From Micromonospora_J zhanjiangensis (GTDB lineage: Bacteria; Actinomycetota; Actinomycetes; Mycobacteriales; Micromonosporaceae): a stretch of 19,960 bases of DNA. Below, in pieces: positions 13,748 to 19,960 of this stretch. The translations under genes and the position numbers were made by a program. Positions within the stretch are counted from its first letter, which is position 1; every line of letters begins with the position of its first letter. The stretch is from assembly GCF_042650605.1 (NCBI RefSeq), contig NZ_JBHSBN010000048.1, positions 1-19,960 of the forward strand. Direction: 5' to 3'. Under the pieces are notes generated by a model. It was not told the origin of the DNA, did not search any database, and was given only the letters and a program-made list of their open reading frames with translations.

Positions 13748-14592
13748 CGGACCTCCTCCTCCGCCGTGGGTACCTCCGGCCGCGGACCGGTCGGACCCGC
13801 CGCCACGACGGCCCGCACCCGGGCCTCGTCCGCCGCCGACGCGTCGCCGCGCAACCATACGAAGAATTCCACGTTGCCGCTCGGCCCCGGCAGCGGACTC
13901 GCCGCCACGCCGGCCAACCCGAGTCCGAGCGTGGCCGCGGCGGCGGCGACGGCCAGCACCGCCTCGGCGCGCAACGCCGGATCGCGCACCACGCCACCCG
14001 CGCCGACCCGGTCCCGGCCCACCTCGAACTGCGGCTTCACCATCAGCACCAGGTCGCCGTCCGGGGACGTGCAACCGGCCAGCGCGGGCAGCACCAGGCG
14101 CAACGAGATGAACGACAGGTCCGCCACGGTCAGCCCGACCGGACCGTCGATCAGCTCCGGGGTCAGGCTCCGCACGTTGGTGCGCTCGAAGACGCGTACC
14201 CGCTCGTCGCCGCGCAGCGACCAGGCCAGCTGGCCGTAGCCGACGTCCACCGCGACCACCTCGGCTGCACCGGCGCGCAACAACACGTCGGTGAACCCGC
14301 CGGTCGAGGCGCCCGCGTCCAGACAACGACGACCGTCGACCAGCAGCCCGTCCGGGCCGAACGCGGCCAGCGCGCCGGCCAGCTTGTGGCCGCCCCGGGA
14401 GACGTACTCCCGGGTGGGGTCCTCGCCGAGGACCCGGACCGCGTCGGCCGGATCCACCATGGCCGCGGCCTTGTGCGCGGACACGCCGCGGACCTGGACC
14501 CGGCCGGCCGCCACCAACGCGGCCGCCTGCTCACGGGACCGGGCCAGGCCGCGGCGGACGAGCTCGGCGTCGAGCCGGGTACGACGTGCCAT
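13744..14592 (-). CDS. tlyA: TlyA, 16S/23S rRNA 2'-O-methyltransferase
   Basis: 282 residues. TlyA methylates the ribose of C1409 in 16S rRNA and C1920 in 23S rRNA (E. coli numbering), and its loss gives capreomycin resistance in mycobacteria. An S4 RNA-binding domain covers about 5-60 and a Rossmann methyltransferase domain about 63-270 with the SAM loop LDAGASTGGFTD (91-102). The K-D-K-E set of 2'-O-methyltransferases is visible as K70, D158, K186 and E242. The linker holding the domains (near REYVSRGGHK) is intact. The ATG at 14592 has only a weak purine-rich upstream stretch. It is the third gene of a run with the small genes upstream and nadK downstream. Confidence 0.96.
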   Translation of the reverse strand: MARRTRLDAELVRRGLARSREQAAALVAAGRVQVRGVSAHKAAAMVDPADAVRVLGEDPTREYVSRGGHKLAGALAAFGPDGLLVDGRRCLDAGASTGGFTDVLLRAGAAEVVAVDVGYGQLAWSLRGDERVRVFERTNVRSLTPELIDGPVGLTVADLSFISLRLVLPALAGCTSPDGDLVLMVKPQFEVGRDRVGAGGVVRDPALRAEAVLAVAAAAATLGLGLAGVAASPLPGPSGNVEFFVWLRGDASAADEARVRAVVAAGPTGPRPEVPTAEEEVR

Positions 14593-14624
14593 GCTGCGGA
14601 TTCTCTTTCGAGGGGTGTGCGGGC

Positions 14625-14972
14625 TCAGCCCTGATCGATGGTGGCGAGGGTTTCCTGCAGCGTCCGGTGGGCGGCCTCGTACTGCGCGATCTGGTCGGCC
14701 GGGGAGAGCCCGGCGGCGTTGACGATCGACCGCAACGCGGCGTCCACCGCCGGGTGGCCGGATCCCGGGTCGGCGTCGGCGCCGGCCGGTTCCGCAGCTG
14801 GCCCGCCGGCCGGCGTCGGGCGGTGCCCGGGTGGCGTCGGGTGCTGGTCGGCCGGCGTCGGGCGGTGCTCGGGCGGTCGGGGCACCGCGGCGCCCAGCGG
14901 GCCGGGTCGGAACGCCCCCGGTACGCCCGCGAGGCCCGGTCGCGGTGACGGGCCGGGCAACGGCCCGGTCAC
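14625..14972 (-). CDS. Small Pro-rich protein with an Rv1693-like C-terminus
   Basis: 115 residues in two parts. The first 65 or so are low-complexity Pro/Gly/Ala with a near-repeat HRPTPADQHPTPPGHRPTPA. The last 43 (from HPAVDAALRSIVNAAGLSP to HRTLQETLATIDQG) form a likely helical segment that resembles small actinobacterial proteins found immediately before tlyA, such as M. tuberculosis Rv1693 (about 58 residues). Function is unknown. The GTG at 14972 overlaps the upstream stop as GTGA; tlyA starts 32 bp after its stop. The conserved segment may be the working unit, with the Pro-rich part a lineage addition. An internal start giving only the short form cannot be excluded. Confidence 0.75.
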   Translation of the reverse strand: MTGPLPGPSPRPGLAGVPGAFRPGPLGAAVPRPPEHRPTPADQHPTPPGHRPTPAGGPAAEPAGADADPGSGHPAVDAALRSIVNAAGLSPADQIAQYEAAHRTLQETLATIDQG

Positions 14973-15574
14973 GCGGCACCCGGCCCGGCGTCCGGCGCCG
15001 GCCGGCCGGCCGCCTTCTTCGCGGCGGTCTTCTTCGCGGCCGGCGGCAGCTTCTTCGGGGCGAGCCTCTTCTCGCCGGGCGCCACCTCCACGGCCTTGCC
15101 GGTGGCCTTCTTGACCGGGGCCTTCTGCGCCGGAGCGTGGTCGGTCGGCGCCGAGATGGCCGGGGTCGAGGTGGTGCGCTTCGCGACGGCCTTCTTGGCC
15201 ACCGCCTTCTTCGCGAGCTTGCCCGCGGTGGTGCCGGGAACCGGGGGCTCGGCCGCGGCGCCCGGGCCGGTCCCCCGCGCCTCCCGTAGCTCGCGTTCCA
15301 GTTGCCGGACCCGGCCGGTCAGTTCGGTCACCTCGTCCGCGGTGGCCAGGCCCACCGCGCCGAGCGCCCGGTCGACCTCGAACCGCACCAGCTTGGTCAG
15401 CGCGTCCCGGTTGGCCATCCCGGTCGAGATCAGCTCCTCGGCCATGCCCTGCAGCTGGGCTGCCGTGGCACCGCCGGAGCCGACCAGCTTCCGGACGGCG
15501 TCCTGTGCCCGTTTCCGCGACGTCTCGGTCAGCCCGAGAGCCAGCTCCAGGTAGGCCCGCCACGCGTCCTGCAT
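14969..15574 (-). CDS. Phasin-like helical protein with Lys/Ala-rich C-terminus
   Basis: 201 residues. The first 110 are predicted mostly helical (AYLELALGLTETSRKRAQDAV, then LTGRVRQLERELREA as a coiled coil) and resemble the phasin-like, polyhydroxyalkanoate-granule or regulator families in actinobacteria. After a Pro/Gly linker the tail is rich in AKK/AAKK repeats (about 118-195, e.g. AKKAVAKKAVAKR and AAKKTAAKKAAG), like histone H1 or Lys-rich DNA-binding tails. It could coat granules, bind DNA or both; the sequence does not decide. The ATG at 15574 has AAAGGA ten bases upstream. It begins the leftward run to nadK, and its upstream region is shared with the divergent SCP2 gene. Confidence 0.78.
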   Translation of the reverse strand: MQDAWRAYLELALGLTETSRKRAQDAVRKLVGSGGATAAQLQGMAEELISTGMANRDALTKLVRFEVDRALGAVGLATADEVTELTGRVRQLERELREARGTGPGAAAEPPVPGTTAGKLAKKAVAKKAVAKRTTSTPAISAPTDHAPAQKAPVKKATGKAVEVAPGEKRLAPKKLPPAAKKTAAKKAAGRPAPDAGPGAA

Positions 15575-15609
15575 AACCGTCGGGTCCTTTCGCGCGATGC
15601 CGACTGTCC

Positions 15610-15639
15610 GGGTGTCACGCTACCGGGCGCCGGACACCC
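15610..15639. promoter_or_regulatory. Inverted repeat around a -10-like hexamer in the divergent promoter region
   Basis: GGGTGTC (15610-15616) and GACACCC (15633-15639) form a perfect 7-bp inverted repeat with a 16-base spacer. Just inside it the minus strand has TAGCGT (15622-15617), which fits the actinobacterial -10 TANNNT for the phasin-like gene and would leave a leader of about 36 bases. The repeat may be an operator or chance; no convincing -35 was found. Confidence 0.35.
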
Positions 15640-15650
15640 TCGGCGTGCGG

Positions 15651-15656
15651 TACGGT
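15651..15656 (+). promoter_or_regulatory. Possible -10 hexamer for the SCP2 gene
   Basis: TACGGT fits TANNNT and lies 39 bases before the TTG start at 15696. No good -35 stands at 16-18 bases, so the call rests on the hexamer and the divergent layout only. Confidence 0.25.
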
Positions 15657-15695
15657 GCCGGAGAACGGTCGTGGCGCACCGCGAGGGGGCGAGCA

Positions 15696-16034
15696 TTGGC
15701 GAGCGTGGACGACTGCCGGCAGGCGTTGCACGACCTGGCGGCACGGCTGGACTCCCACGCCGACCAGGTACGCGACCGGGTCGACCTGGACCGGACGCTC
15801 GCCTGCCGGGTCAGCGACCTGGACACCGCGTTCCACGGGCGACTCACCGACGGTCGCCTGATCGATCTCGGCGACGGTGACGATCCCCAGGCCAAGGTCG
15901 TGTTGACCACCACCAGCGACGACCTGGTCGCGCTGGTGCACGGGAAGCTCGACGTGCCGAAGGCCCTCGCCGCCGGCCGGGTGTCGATCAAGGCGAACCC
16001 GTTCGACCTGCTCAAGCTGCGCAAGCTGCTCTGA
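15696..16034 (+). CDS. SCP2 sterol-transfer-family (sterol-binding fold) protein
   Basis: 112 residues, a single small domain with the SCP2 pattern: an N-terminal helix (CRQALHDLAARLDSHADQVR), strands around LACRVSDLDTAFHGRL and KVVLTTTSDDLVALVHGKLD, and the end helix VPKALAAGRVSIKANPFDLLKLRKLL, in which LxxGKLDVxxALxxGxxxIxG-like features are typical. Such proteins bind lipids or acyl chains in a hydrophobic tunnel; the ligand here is unknown. The TTG at 15696 is preferred because AGGGGG lies six bases upstream and the protein then begins MASVDDCRQAL. An upstream in-frame ATG at 15597 would add 33 residues of non-conserved sequence. It is the only complete plus-strand gene, convergent to the HAD gene. 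Confidence 0.85.
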   Translation: MASVDDCRQALHDLAARLDSHADQVRDRVDLDRTLACRVSDLDTAFHGRLTDGRLIDLGDGDDPQAKVVLTTTSDDLVALVHGKLDVPKALAAGRVSIKANPFDLLKLRKLL

Positions 16035-16055
16035 GGCCCGCCGGGAGCACGGGCC
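16035..16055. terminator. Bidirectional terminator hairpin between the SCP2 and HAD genes
   Basis: GGCCCG (16035-16040) pairs with CGGGCC (16050-16055) around a nine-base loop, starting directly after the SCP2 stop (16032-16034) and ending seven bases before the HAD stop codon (16063). Its place between convergent genes supports use by both. There is no U-tract. Confidence 0.5.
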
Positions 16056-16062
16056 GTCGCGG

Positions 16063-17121
16063 TCAGTCCGTCGGCAGGCCGAGTTCGCGCAACGCCGTCC
16101 GGGCCGCGTCACCGTCCGGGCGCACGCCCTGGACGGACCGGCCCGACCAGGCCGCCGCGCACAGCGTACGCAGCGCCGTCAGGGTCGCACCCGCGCCACT
16201 GAGCCGCGGCCGGTCACCGTCGCCGGTGAGCCGCCAACCGTCCGCCCCGGCCGGGTCGACCGAGGTGTCGCGCGCCGGATCGGTCCCGCCGACGTCCGGC
16301 AGCCGAACCACCGCCGCGGGGTCGAACAGGCCACCGAGGTCCCGGGCCACGTAGCTGGGCCGCACGGCCGGCGACGCGGCCAGCAGGTCCGCCGCCGTGC
16401 TCACCCCGGTGAGGACGAGCAGGCTGTCCATGCCCGCCCGGCGGGCGCCCTCGATGTCCGTGTCGAGCCGGTCGCCGACCACCAACGGCCGGGCCGCGCC
16501 GACCCGCGCCGCGGCCGTGCTGAACAGGCCCGGCTGCGGCTTGCCGACGACGACGTCCGGGTCCCGGTCCAGCGCCGTACGCAGCGCCGCCACCAGGGAA
16601 CCGTTGCCCGGCAGTGGCCCACGAGGGCTGGGCAGGGTCCGGTCGGTGTTGGTGGCCACCCAGGCCGCTCCGGCCCGGACGGCGACCGCCGCCTCGGCCA
16701 GGTCCACCCAGCCGACCCGTGGCCCGTAGCCCTGCACCACCGCGGCCGGTTTCTCGTCCGCCTCGGCCACCGGGACCAGACCGACGGCCCGGACCTCGGC
16801 CCGGAGCGCCTCGGCCCCGACGACCAGCACCGGCGTGCCCGGCGCCAGCCGCTCGGCGAGCACGGCGGCCGCCGCGGCCGCCGAGGTGAGCACCTCGTCG
16901 GCGTCGGCGGGCACCCCCATCCCGGTCAGCAGGTCGGCCACCTCGGTGGCCCGCCGGGACGCGTTGTTGGTCGCGTAGGCCAGCGACGTGCCGCCGGCCC
17001 GCAGCCGGCCCACGGCCTCGACCGCACCGGGGATCGGCCGGTCGATCAGGTAGATCACGCCGTCCAGGTCGAAGATGACCAGGTCGTACCCGTCGACCGG
17101 AGCGGCCCCGGTGGCGGTCAC
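16063..17121 (-). CDS. HAD-superfamily (subclass IIA) phosphatase, Rv1692-like
   Basis: 352 residues. The HAD core has motif I FDLDGVIY (nucleophile D18, D20), motif II ATNNASR (T51), motif III lysine K194 in VVGKPQPGLF and motif IV VVGDRLDTDIEGARRAG (D217, D222). A cap of the IIA type lies between motifs II and III. About 95 residues follow the core (from DLGGLF onward). The M. tuberculosis orthologue Rv1692 was reported as a glycerol-3-phosphate phosphatase in glycerophospholipid recycling, with a GNAT-like region fused to the HAD domain; the extra C-terminus here may correspond to that. Substrate by orthology is probable, not shown. The GTG at 17121 overlaps the stop of the TPR gene as GTGA. 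Confidence 0.9.
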   Translation of the reverse strand: MTATGAAPVDGYDLVIFDLDGVIYLIDRPIPGAVEAVGRLRAGGTSLAYATNNASRRATEVADLLTGMGVPADADEVLTSAAAAAAVLAERLAPGTPVLVVGAEALRAEVRAVGLVPVAEADEKPAAVVQGYGPRVGWVDLAEAAVAVRAGAAWVATNTDRTLPSPRGPLPGNGSLVAALRTALDRDPDVVVGKPQPGLFSTAAARVGAARPLVVGDRLDTDIEGARRAGMDSLLVLTGVSTAADLLAASPAVRPSYVARDLGGLFDPAAVVRLPDVGGTDPARDTSVDPAGADGWRLTGDGDRPRLSGAGATLTALRTLCAAAWSGRSVQGVRPDGDAARTALRELGLPTD

Positions 17122-19724
17122 GCGCCCGCCGGTCCGCGACCGGCCGGCCGGGCCGCCCCGTCGACCGGCTCGTCGAGGGCGGGCCGGTCCCCGGTCTCCG
17201 GGACGTCACCGCCCGCCGGCTCGGAACCGGCGGACGCGTCGCCCACCGCCGGACCGTCGACCGGCTCGTCCGCGGGCTTCGCCTCGTCCTCGAACTCCTC
17301 GTCCTCGAACGCGGCGGCGTCAGTTCCGGCGGCGTCGTCGATCTCGGCGTCGTCGATCTCGGCGTCTTCCAACGCGGCGGCGTCCGTTCCGGCGGCGTCG
17401 TCGAACCCGGCGGCGTCCTCGGTGCGGGTGGCGTCCTCGGTGCGGGTGGCCGCGGTGTCGGCCGACTCGTCGCTCGGCGCATGCTCGGACTGGTCGACGT
17501 CCTCCACCAGGTCCTCGTCGTCCTCGTCGTTCTCGATCACGACACCGTCGAGTTCGAGCAGCCGCTCCGCCGCGTCGGTGACGGTGTCCTCGTCCACGTC
17601 CGCCGCCCGGGCGAACCACTCCCGGGCCTCCTCCCGCCGGCCGGCGGCGAGCAGGGCGTCCGCGTACGCGTAGCGCAGCCGCGCGGTCCACGGCTCGGGC
17701 ACCTCGGCGGTCAGCTCCCGCACCTGGAGCATGGCCACGGCCGCGTCCTTCTGGTCCAGGTCGCCCCGGGCCCCGGCCGCCACGATCAGCAGCTCGATCG
17801 CGCCCGCCGGGTCCAACGCGTTGCGGTCCGCGCCCCGGTAGAGGTCGACGGCCCGCTCCGGACGGCCCAGCGCCCGCTCGCTGTCCGCGATCACCGCGAG
17901 GTGCGTCTGCCGCCCGCTCATCCGGTGATACGTACGCAGCTCGGCGATCGCCGTCTGCCACTCCCCGGCGTGGTACGCGGCGAGGCCGACCGCCTCCCGC
18001 ACCACGGCGATCCGGGACGCGAGCCGGCGTGCCGCCATGGCGTGCGCGAGCGCCTCCTCCGGCTCGGAATCGATCAGCCGCCCGGTGACCACCAGGTGCC
18101 GCGCGACGGATTCCGCGACCGGCTTGGCGAGCGAGAGCAATTCAGCCCGGACGGAACTGTCCAGATCCGTGGCGACCGCGTCGTCGGGAAGTGCGGGAGC
18201 GACCGGTGAGGCGTTCGGGCCCTCCGCCGCCGCGTCCCGGCCGCCCCGGTCGGCGTACCGGTCCCGGCGGTCACCCTCGGCTCGCCGGTCCGGTCCACCG
18301 GGGGACCGCCGATCGTCCGTACGCGGGCGGTCGTAGCGGTCGCCGGCACCCCGGTCGGCGTACCGAGGACGATCGCCCCGGTCGCCCCGGTCGGCCCGAT
18401 CCGCCCGGTCGCGCCCGTCACGGTCGTACTCGCGGTGGCGGAAGCCACCGCCGCCCCGGTTGTCACGGTTGTCCCGGTCCGGTCCACCCCGGAAGCCCTC
18501 CCGGGGACCAGACGGCCGGTAACCTCGGGCCTCGCGGTCGCCGGCTCCTTCGTCACGGTTACCGGACCACCGGCCACCGCCTTCCCGACGGTCACCGCCG
18601 CGGAAGCCGCCATCCCGGCGCTCAGCGTCGCGGCGCTCACCGTCACGGAAGCCGCCGCCCTCGCGGCGCGGACCACGGAAGCCGCCGCCCTCACGCCGGT
18701 CACCGTCCCGGAAGCCGCCGGCGCGCCGATCGTCATCGCGGAAGCCACCCTCCCGACGGCCGCCACCCTGGTATCCACCGGGGGCCCGGTCGCCGCCACG
18801 GGCGTCGCGATCTCCGAAGCCACCCGCGCGGCCGCCGGCCCGGAACCCGCCGTCGCGCCGCTCGCCGGCCCGCGCGTCCCGGTCGCCTCGGAAACCGCCC
18901 TCGCGCCGCTCGCCGCGCGTGTCCCGGTCCCGGAAGCCACCCTCGCGACGATCACCACCGCCGAAGCCACCGCCCGGACGGTCGCCACCGCGGGAGTCGC
19001 GGTCACCACCGCGGAAACCACCGGTGCCCCGATCCCCTCCGCCGAAGCCGCCCTCACGACGGTCACCACCACGGAAGCCGCCCTCACGACGGTCACCACC
19101 ACGGAAGCCGCCCTCACGACGGTCACCACCACGGAAGCCGCCCTCACCACGATCGCCACCACGGAAGCCGCCCTCACCACGATCGCCACCACGGAAGCCG
19201 CCCTCACGACGATCGCCACCACGGGAGTCGCGGTCACCGCCCCGGAAGCCACCGGTGCCCCGATCGCCACCACTGAAGCCACCTCCCGGCCGGTCACCAC
19301 CACGAGAGTCGCGGTCACCGCTCCGGAAGCCGCCCTCGCGCGGTCCCGAGGACCGGTAGCCGCCGTCCCGACGATCGTCCGACCGTCCGCCCCGGAAGCC
19401 GCCCTCGCGGCGTTCGCCACCGCGGTAACCGCCTTCGCGACGGTCGTCACCACGGAAGCCGCCCTCGCGACGGCCGCCGTCCCGGGAGTTCTGGTCGCCG
19501 CCTCGGTAGCCGCCCTCACGACGGCCGCCCTCACGACGGCCGCCGTCCCGACGGTCACCACCACGGAAGTCGCCCTCGCGGGAGCCGGTACCGCGTGAAC
19601 TCCGCCCGTCCCGGTCCCCGCCGTACGACGGCCGGTCGTCGCGGCGCGGCGAACCGCCCCGCCCTCCGTCGCGGTCGCGGGGGTCGCGACGCGGACGGTC
19701 TCCGTCCTGCGGTCCTGAACTCAC
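17118..19724 (-). CDS. TPR protein with a giant Arg/Gly/Asp repeat N-terminus and an acidic C-terminus (Rv1691-like core)
   Basis: 868 residues in three parts. Residues 1 to about 495 are almost all G, R, D, E, S and F/Y, built on the decapeptide FRGGDRREGG and variants, like eukaryotic RGG/RG domains. Residues about 505-715 are helical with TPR-like units (PEEALAHAMAARRLASRI, YHAGEWQTAIAELRTYHRMSG, ADALLAAGRREEAREWFARA); this is the conserved core, matching the position of mycobacterial Rv1691. Residues 720-868 are Asp/Glu/Ala-rich with small repeats (EDAEIDDAEIDD, TRTEDATRTEDA). No signal peptide or membrane helix is visible, so it is probably cytosolic. RNA binding or condensate formation by the repeat region is inference. 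The GTG at 19724 follows AGGAAGG by nine bases; the ATG at 19733 directly abuts that site. It begins just after the rRNA operon terminator and overlaps the HAD gene. Confidence 0.88.
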   Translation of the reverse strand: MSSGPQDGDRPRRDPRDRDGGRGGSPRRDDRPSYGGDRDGRSSRGTGSREGDFRGGDRRDGGRREGGRREGGYRGGDQNSRDGGRREGGFRGDDRREGGYRGGERREGGFRGGRSDDRRDGGYRSSGPREGGFRSGDRDSRGGDRPGGGFSGGDRGTGGFRGGDRDSRGGDRREGGFRGGDRGEGGFRGGDRGEGGFRGGDRREGGFRGGDRREGGFRGGDRREGGFGGGDRGTGGFRGGDRDSRGGDRPGGGFGGGDRREGGFRDRDTRGERREGGFRGDRDARAGERRDGGFRAGGRAGGFGDRDARGGDRAPGGYQGGGRREGGFRDDDRRAGGFRDGDRREGGGFRGPRREGGGFRDGERRDAERRDGGFRGGDRREGGGRWSGNRDEGAGDREARGYRPSGPREGFRGGPDRDNRDNRGGGGFRHREYDRDGRDRADRADRGDRGDRPRYADRGAGDRYDRPRTDDRRSPGGPDRRAEGDRRDRYADRGGRDAAAEGPNASPVAPALPDDAVATDLDSSVRAELLSLAKPVAESVARHLVVTGRLIDSEPEEALAHAMAARRLASRIAVVREAVGLAAYHAGEWQTAIAELRTYHRMSGRQTHLAVIADSERALGRPERAVDLYRGADRNALDPAGAIELLIVAAGARGDLDQKDAAVAMLQVRELTAEVPEPWTARLRYAYADALLAAGRREEAREWFARAADVDEDTVTDAAERLLELDGVVIENDEDDEDLVEDVDQSEHAPSDESADTAATRTEDATRTEDAAGFDDAAGTDAAALEDAEIDDAEIDDAAGTDAAAFEDEEFEDEAKPADEPVDGPAVGDASAGSEPAGGDVPETGDRPALDEPVDGAARPAGRGPAGA
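19047..19226. repeat. Six head-to-tail 30-bp units inside the TPR gene (minisatellite)
   Basis: Units start at 19047, 19077, 19107, 19137, 19167 and 19197. The first three are identical, the fourth and fifth are identical to each other and differ slightly from the first group, and the sixth differs a little more. On the minus strand each codes for FRGGDR(R/G)EGG-type decapeptides. More diverged units extend over roughly 18430-19620, and a block containing GGGAGTCGCGGTCACC recurs about 231 bp apart (18992 and 19223). The length stays in multiples of three. Confidence 0.92.
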
Positions 19725-19733
19725 GGGGTACAT

Positions 19734-19740
19734 CCTTCCT
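19734..19740 (-). promoter_or_regulatory. Ribosome binding site deciding the GTG start of the TPR gene
   Basis: AGGAAGG on the minus strand, nine bases before the GTG at 19724 and with no gap before the ATG at 19733. The spacing favours the GTG. Confidence 0.6.
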
Positions 19741-19788
19741 GGTGGTGCACGGGTACTGCCAAAGGGGTCTGCTGCCGGAGGGGAAACG

Positions 19789-19827
19789 CAGTCGAGGGCC
19801 GGCCCTGGTGGGGGCGGCCCTCGACTG
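19789..19827 (-). terminator. rRNA operon terminator
   Basis: A perfect 13-bp stem (19789-19801 with 19815-19827) around a 13-base loop starts nine bases after the 5S 3' end. On the minus strand it is followed by GTTTCCCC, a weak U-tract. The length of the stem and the location make it the probable end of the rrn transcript. Confidence 0.85.
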
Positions 19828-19835
19828 GAATGATT

Positions 19836-19954
19836 GTCCGGCGGTGTCCTACTCTCCCACACCCTCCCGGGTGCAGTACCATCGGCGCTGGAGGGCTTAG
19901 CTTCCGGGTTCGGAATGTTGCCGGGCGTTTCCCCTCCGCTATGACCGCCGTAAC
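19836..19954 (-). rRNA. rrf: 5S ribosomal RNA
   Basis: 119 bases on the minus strand. It starts GTTACGGCGGTCATAGCGG and ends ACACCGCCGGAC, so the ends pair as helix I. The internal landmarks GGGAAACGCCCGG, CATTCCGAACCCGGAAGC and CGATGGTACTGC are those of actinobacterial 5S rRNA. The end positions are set by helix I pairing and could be off by one or two bases. The 23S gene would lie to the right, beyond the window. The rRNA takes part in the large ribosomal subunit. Confidence 0.96.
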
Positions 19955-19960
19955 TCTATC

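Noticed and set aside
15597..15695. SCP2 start at 15597
   Set aside because: The extra 33 residues are Arg-rich and lie over the divergent promoter region; the TTG at 15696 has AGGGGG six bases upstream.
19047..19226. Regular 30-bp repeats as a CRISPR array
   Set aside because: Units are directly adjacent without unique spacers and keep the reading frame of a protein.
18435..19598. Long plus-strand open frame (387 codons, Thr/Ala/Val-rich) opposite the TPR gene
   Set aside because: It is an echo of the 30-bp repeats, which contain no stops in several frames. The minus frame has the ribosome site, the conserved TPR core and the GTGA joint.

Overview
The window is from a high-GC actinomycete. 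Gene content, very GC-rich third codon positions, frequent GTG/TTG starts and the short GAGCGAGCG-type dispersed repeat all point to the Micromonosporaceae (Micromonospora or a relative); this placement is an inference. Almost everything lies on the minus strand and is read from right to left. Gene order largely matches the Mycobacterium tuberculosis block Rv1691-Rv1700: TPR protein, HAD phosphatase, small Rv1693-like protein, tlyA, nadK, recN, steA, steB/mctB, pyrG, NUDIX hydrolase. No gap between genes exceeds about 125 bp.

Right to left: a 5S rRNA gene (19954-19836) closes an rRNA operon that enters from outside the window and is followed by a strong 13-bp-stem terminator. Then comes an 868-residue TPR protein with an enormous Arg/Gly/Asp repeat N-terminus and an acidic C-terminus, overlapping by GTGA with a Rv1692-like HAD phosphatase. 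A small plus-strand SCP2 gene (15696-16034) sits convergent to the HAD gene and divergent from a phasin-like, Lys/Ala-tailed protein that starts the next leftward unit: phasin-like, Pro-rich Rv1693-like protein, tlyA, nadK. recN has its own promoter that closely resembles the RecA-independent DNA-damage (PafBC-type) motif. A second leftward run starts at steA and goes steA, steB, a MraY/WecA-like membrane protein, murJ, a GT4 glycosyltransferase, an alkaline-phosphatase-fold polytopic membrane protein, pyrG and a NUDIX ADP-sugar pyrophosphatase. Its joints are tight (most are 1- or 4-nt overlaps or gaps of under about 50 bp).

The notable difference from the mycobacterial order is the 6-kb insertion between steB and pyrG. 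It carries a prenyl-phosphate sugar transferase-like protein, a lipid II flippase, a glycosyltransferase and a phosphotransferase-fold membrane protein. With SteA/SteB (cytokinesis and peptidoglycan hydrolase control) this looks like a cell-envelope module and is the best candidate here for an undescribed pathway.

Other unusual points are: the RGG-type minisatellite protein beside the rRNA operon; a chain of two mini-ORFs between pyrG and the NUDIX gene, all joined by ATGA overlaps and built on a short repeat; a perfect 14-bp palindrome upstream of steA; and tandem hairpins at the murJ/GT4 joint. At the extreme left only the last 12 codons of a plus-strand gene are visible.
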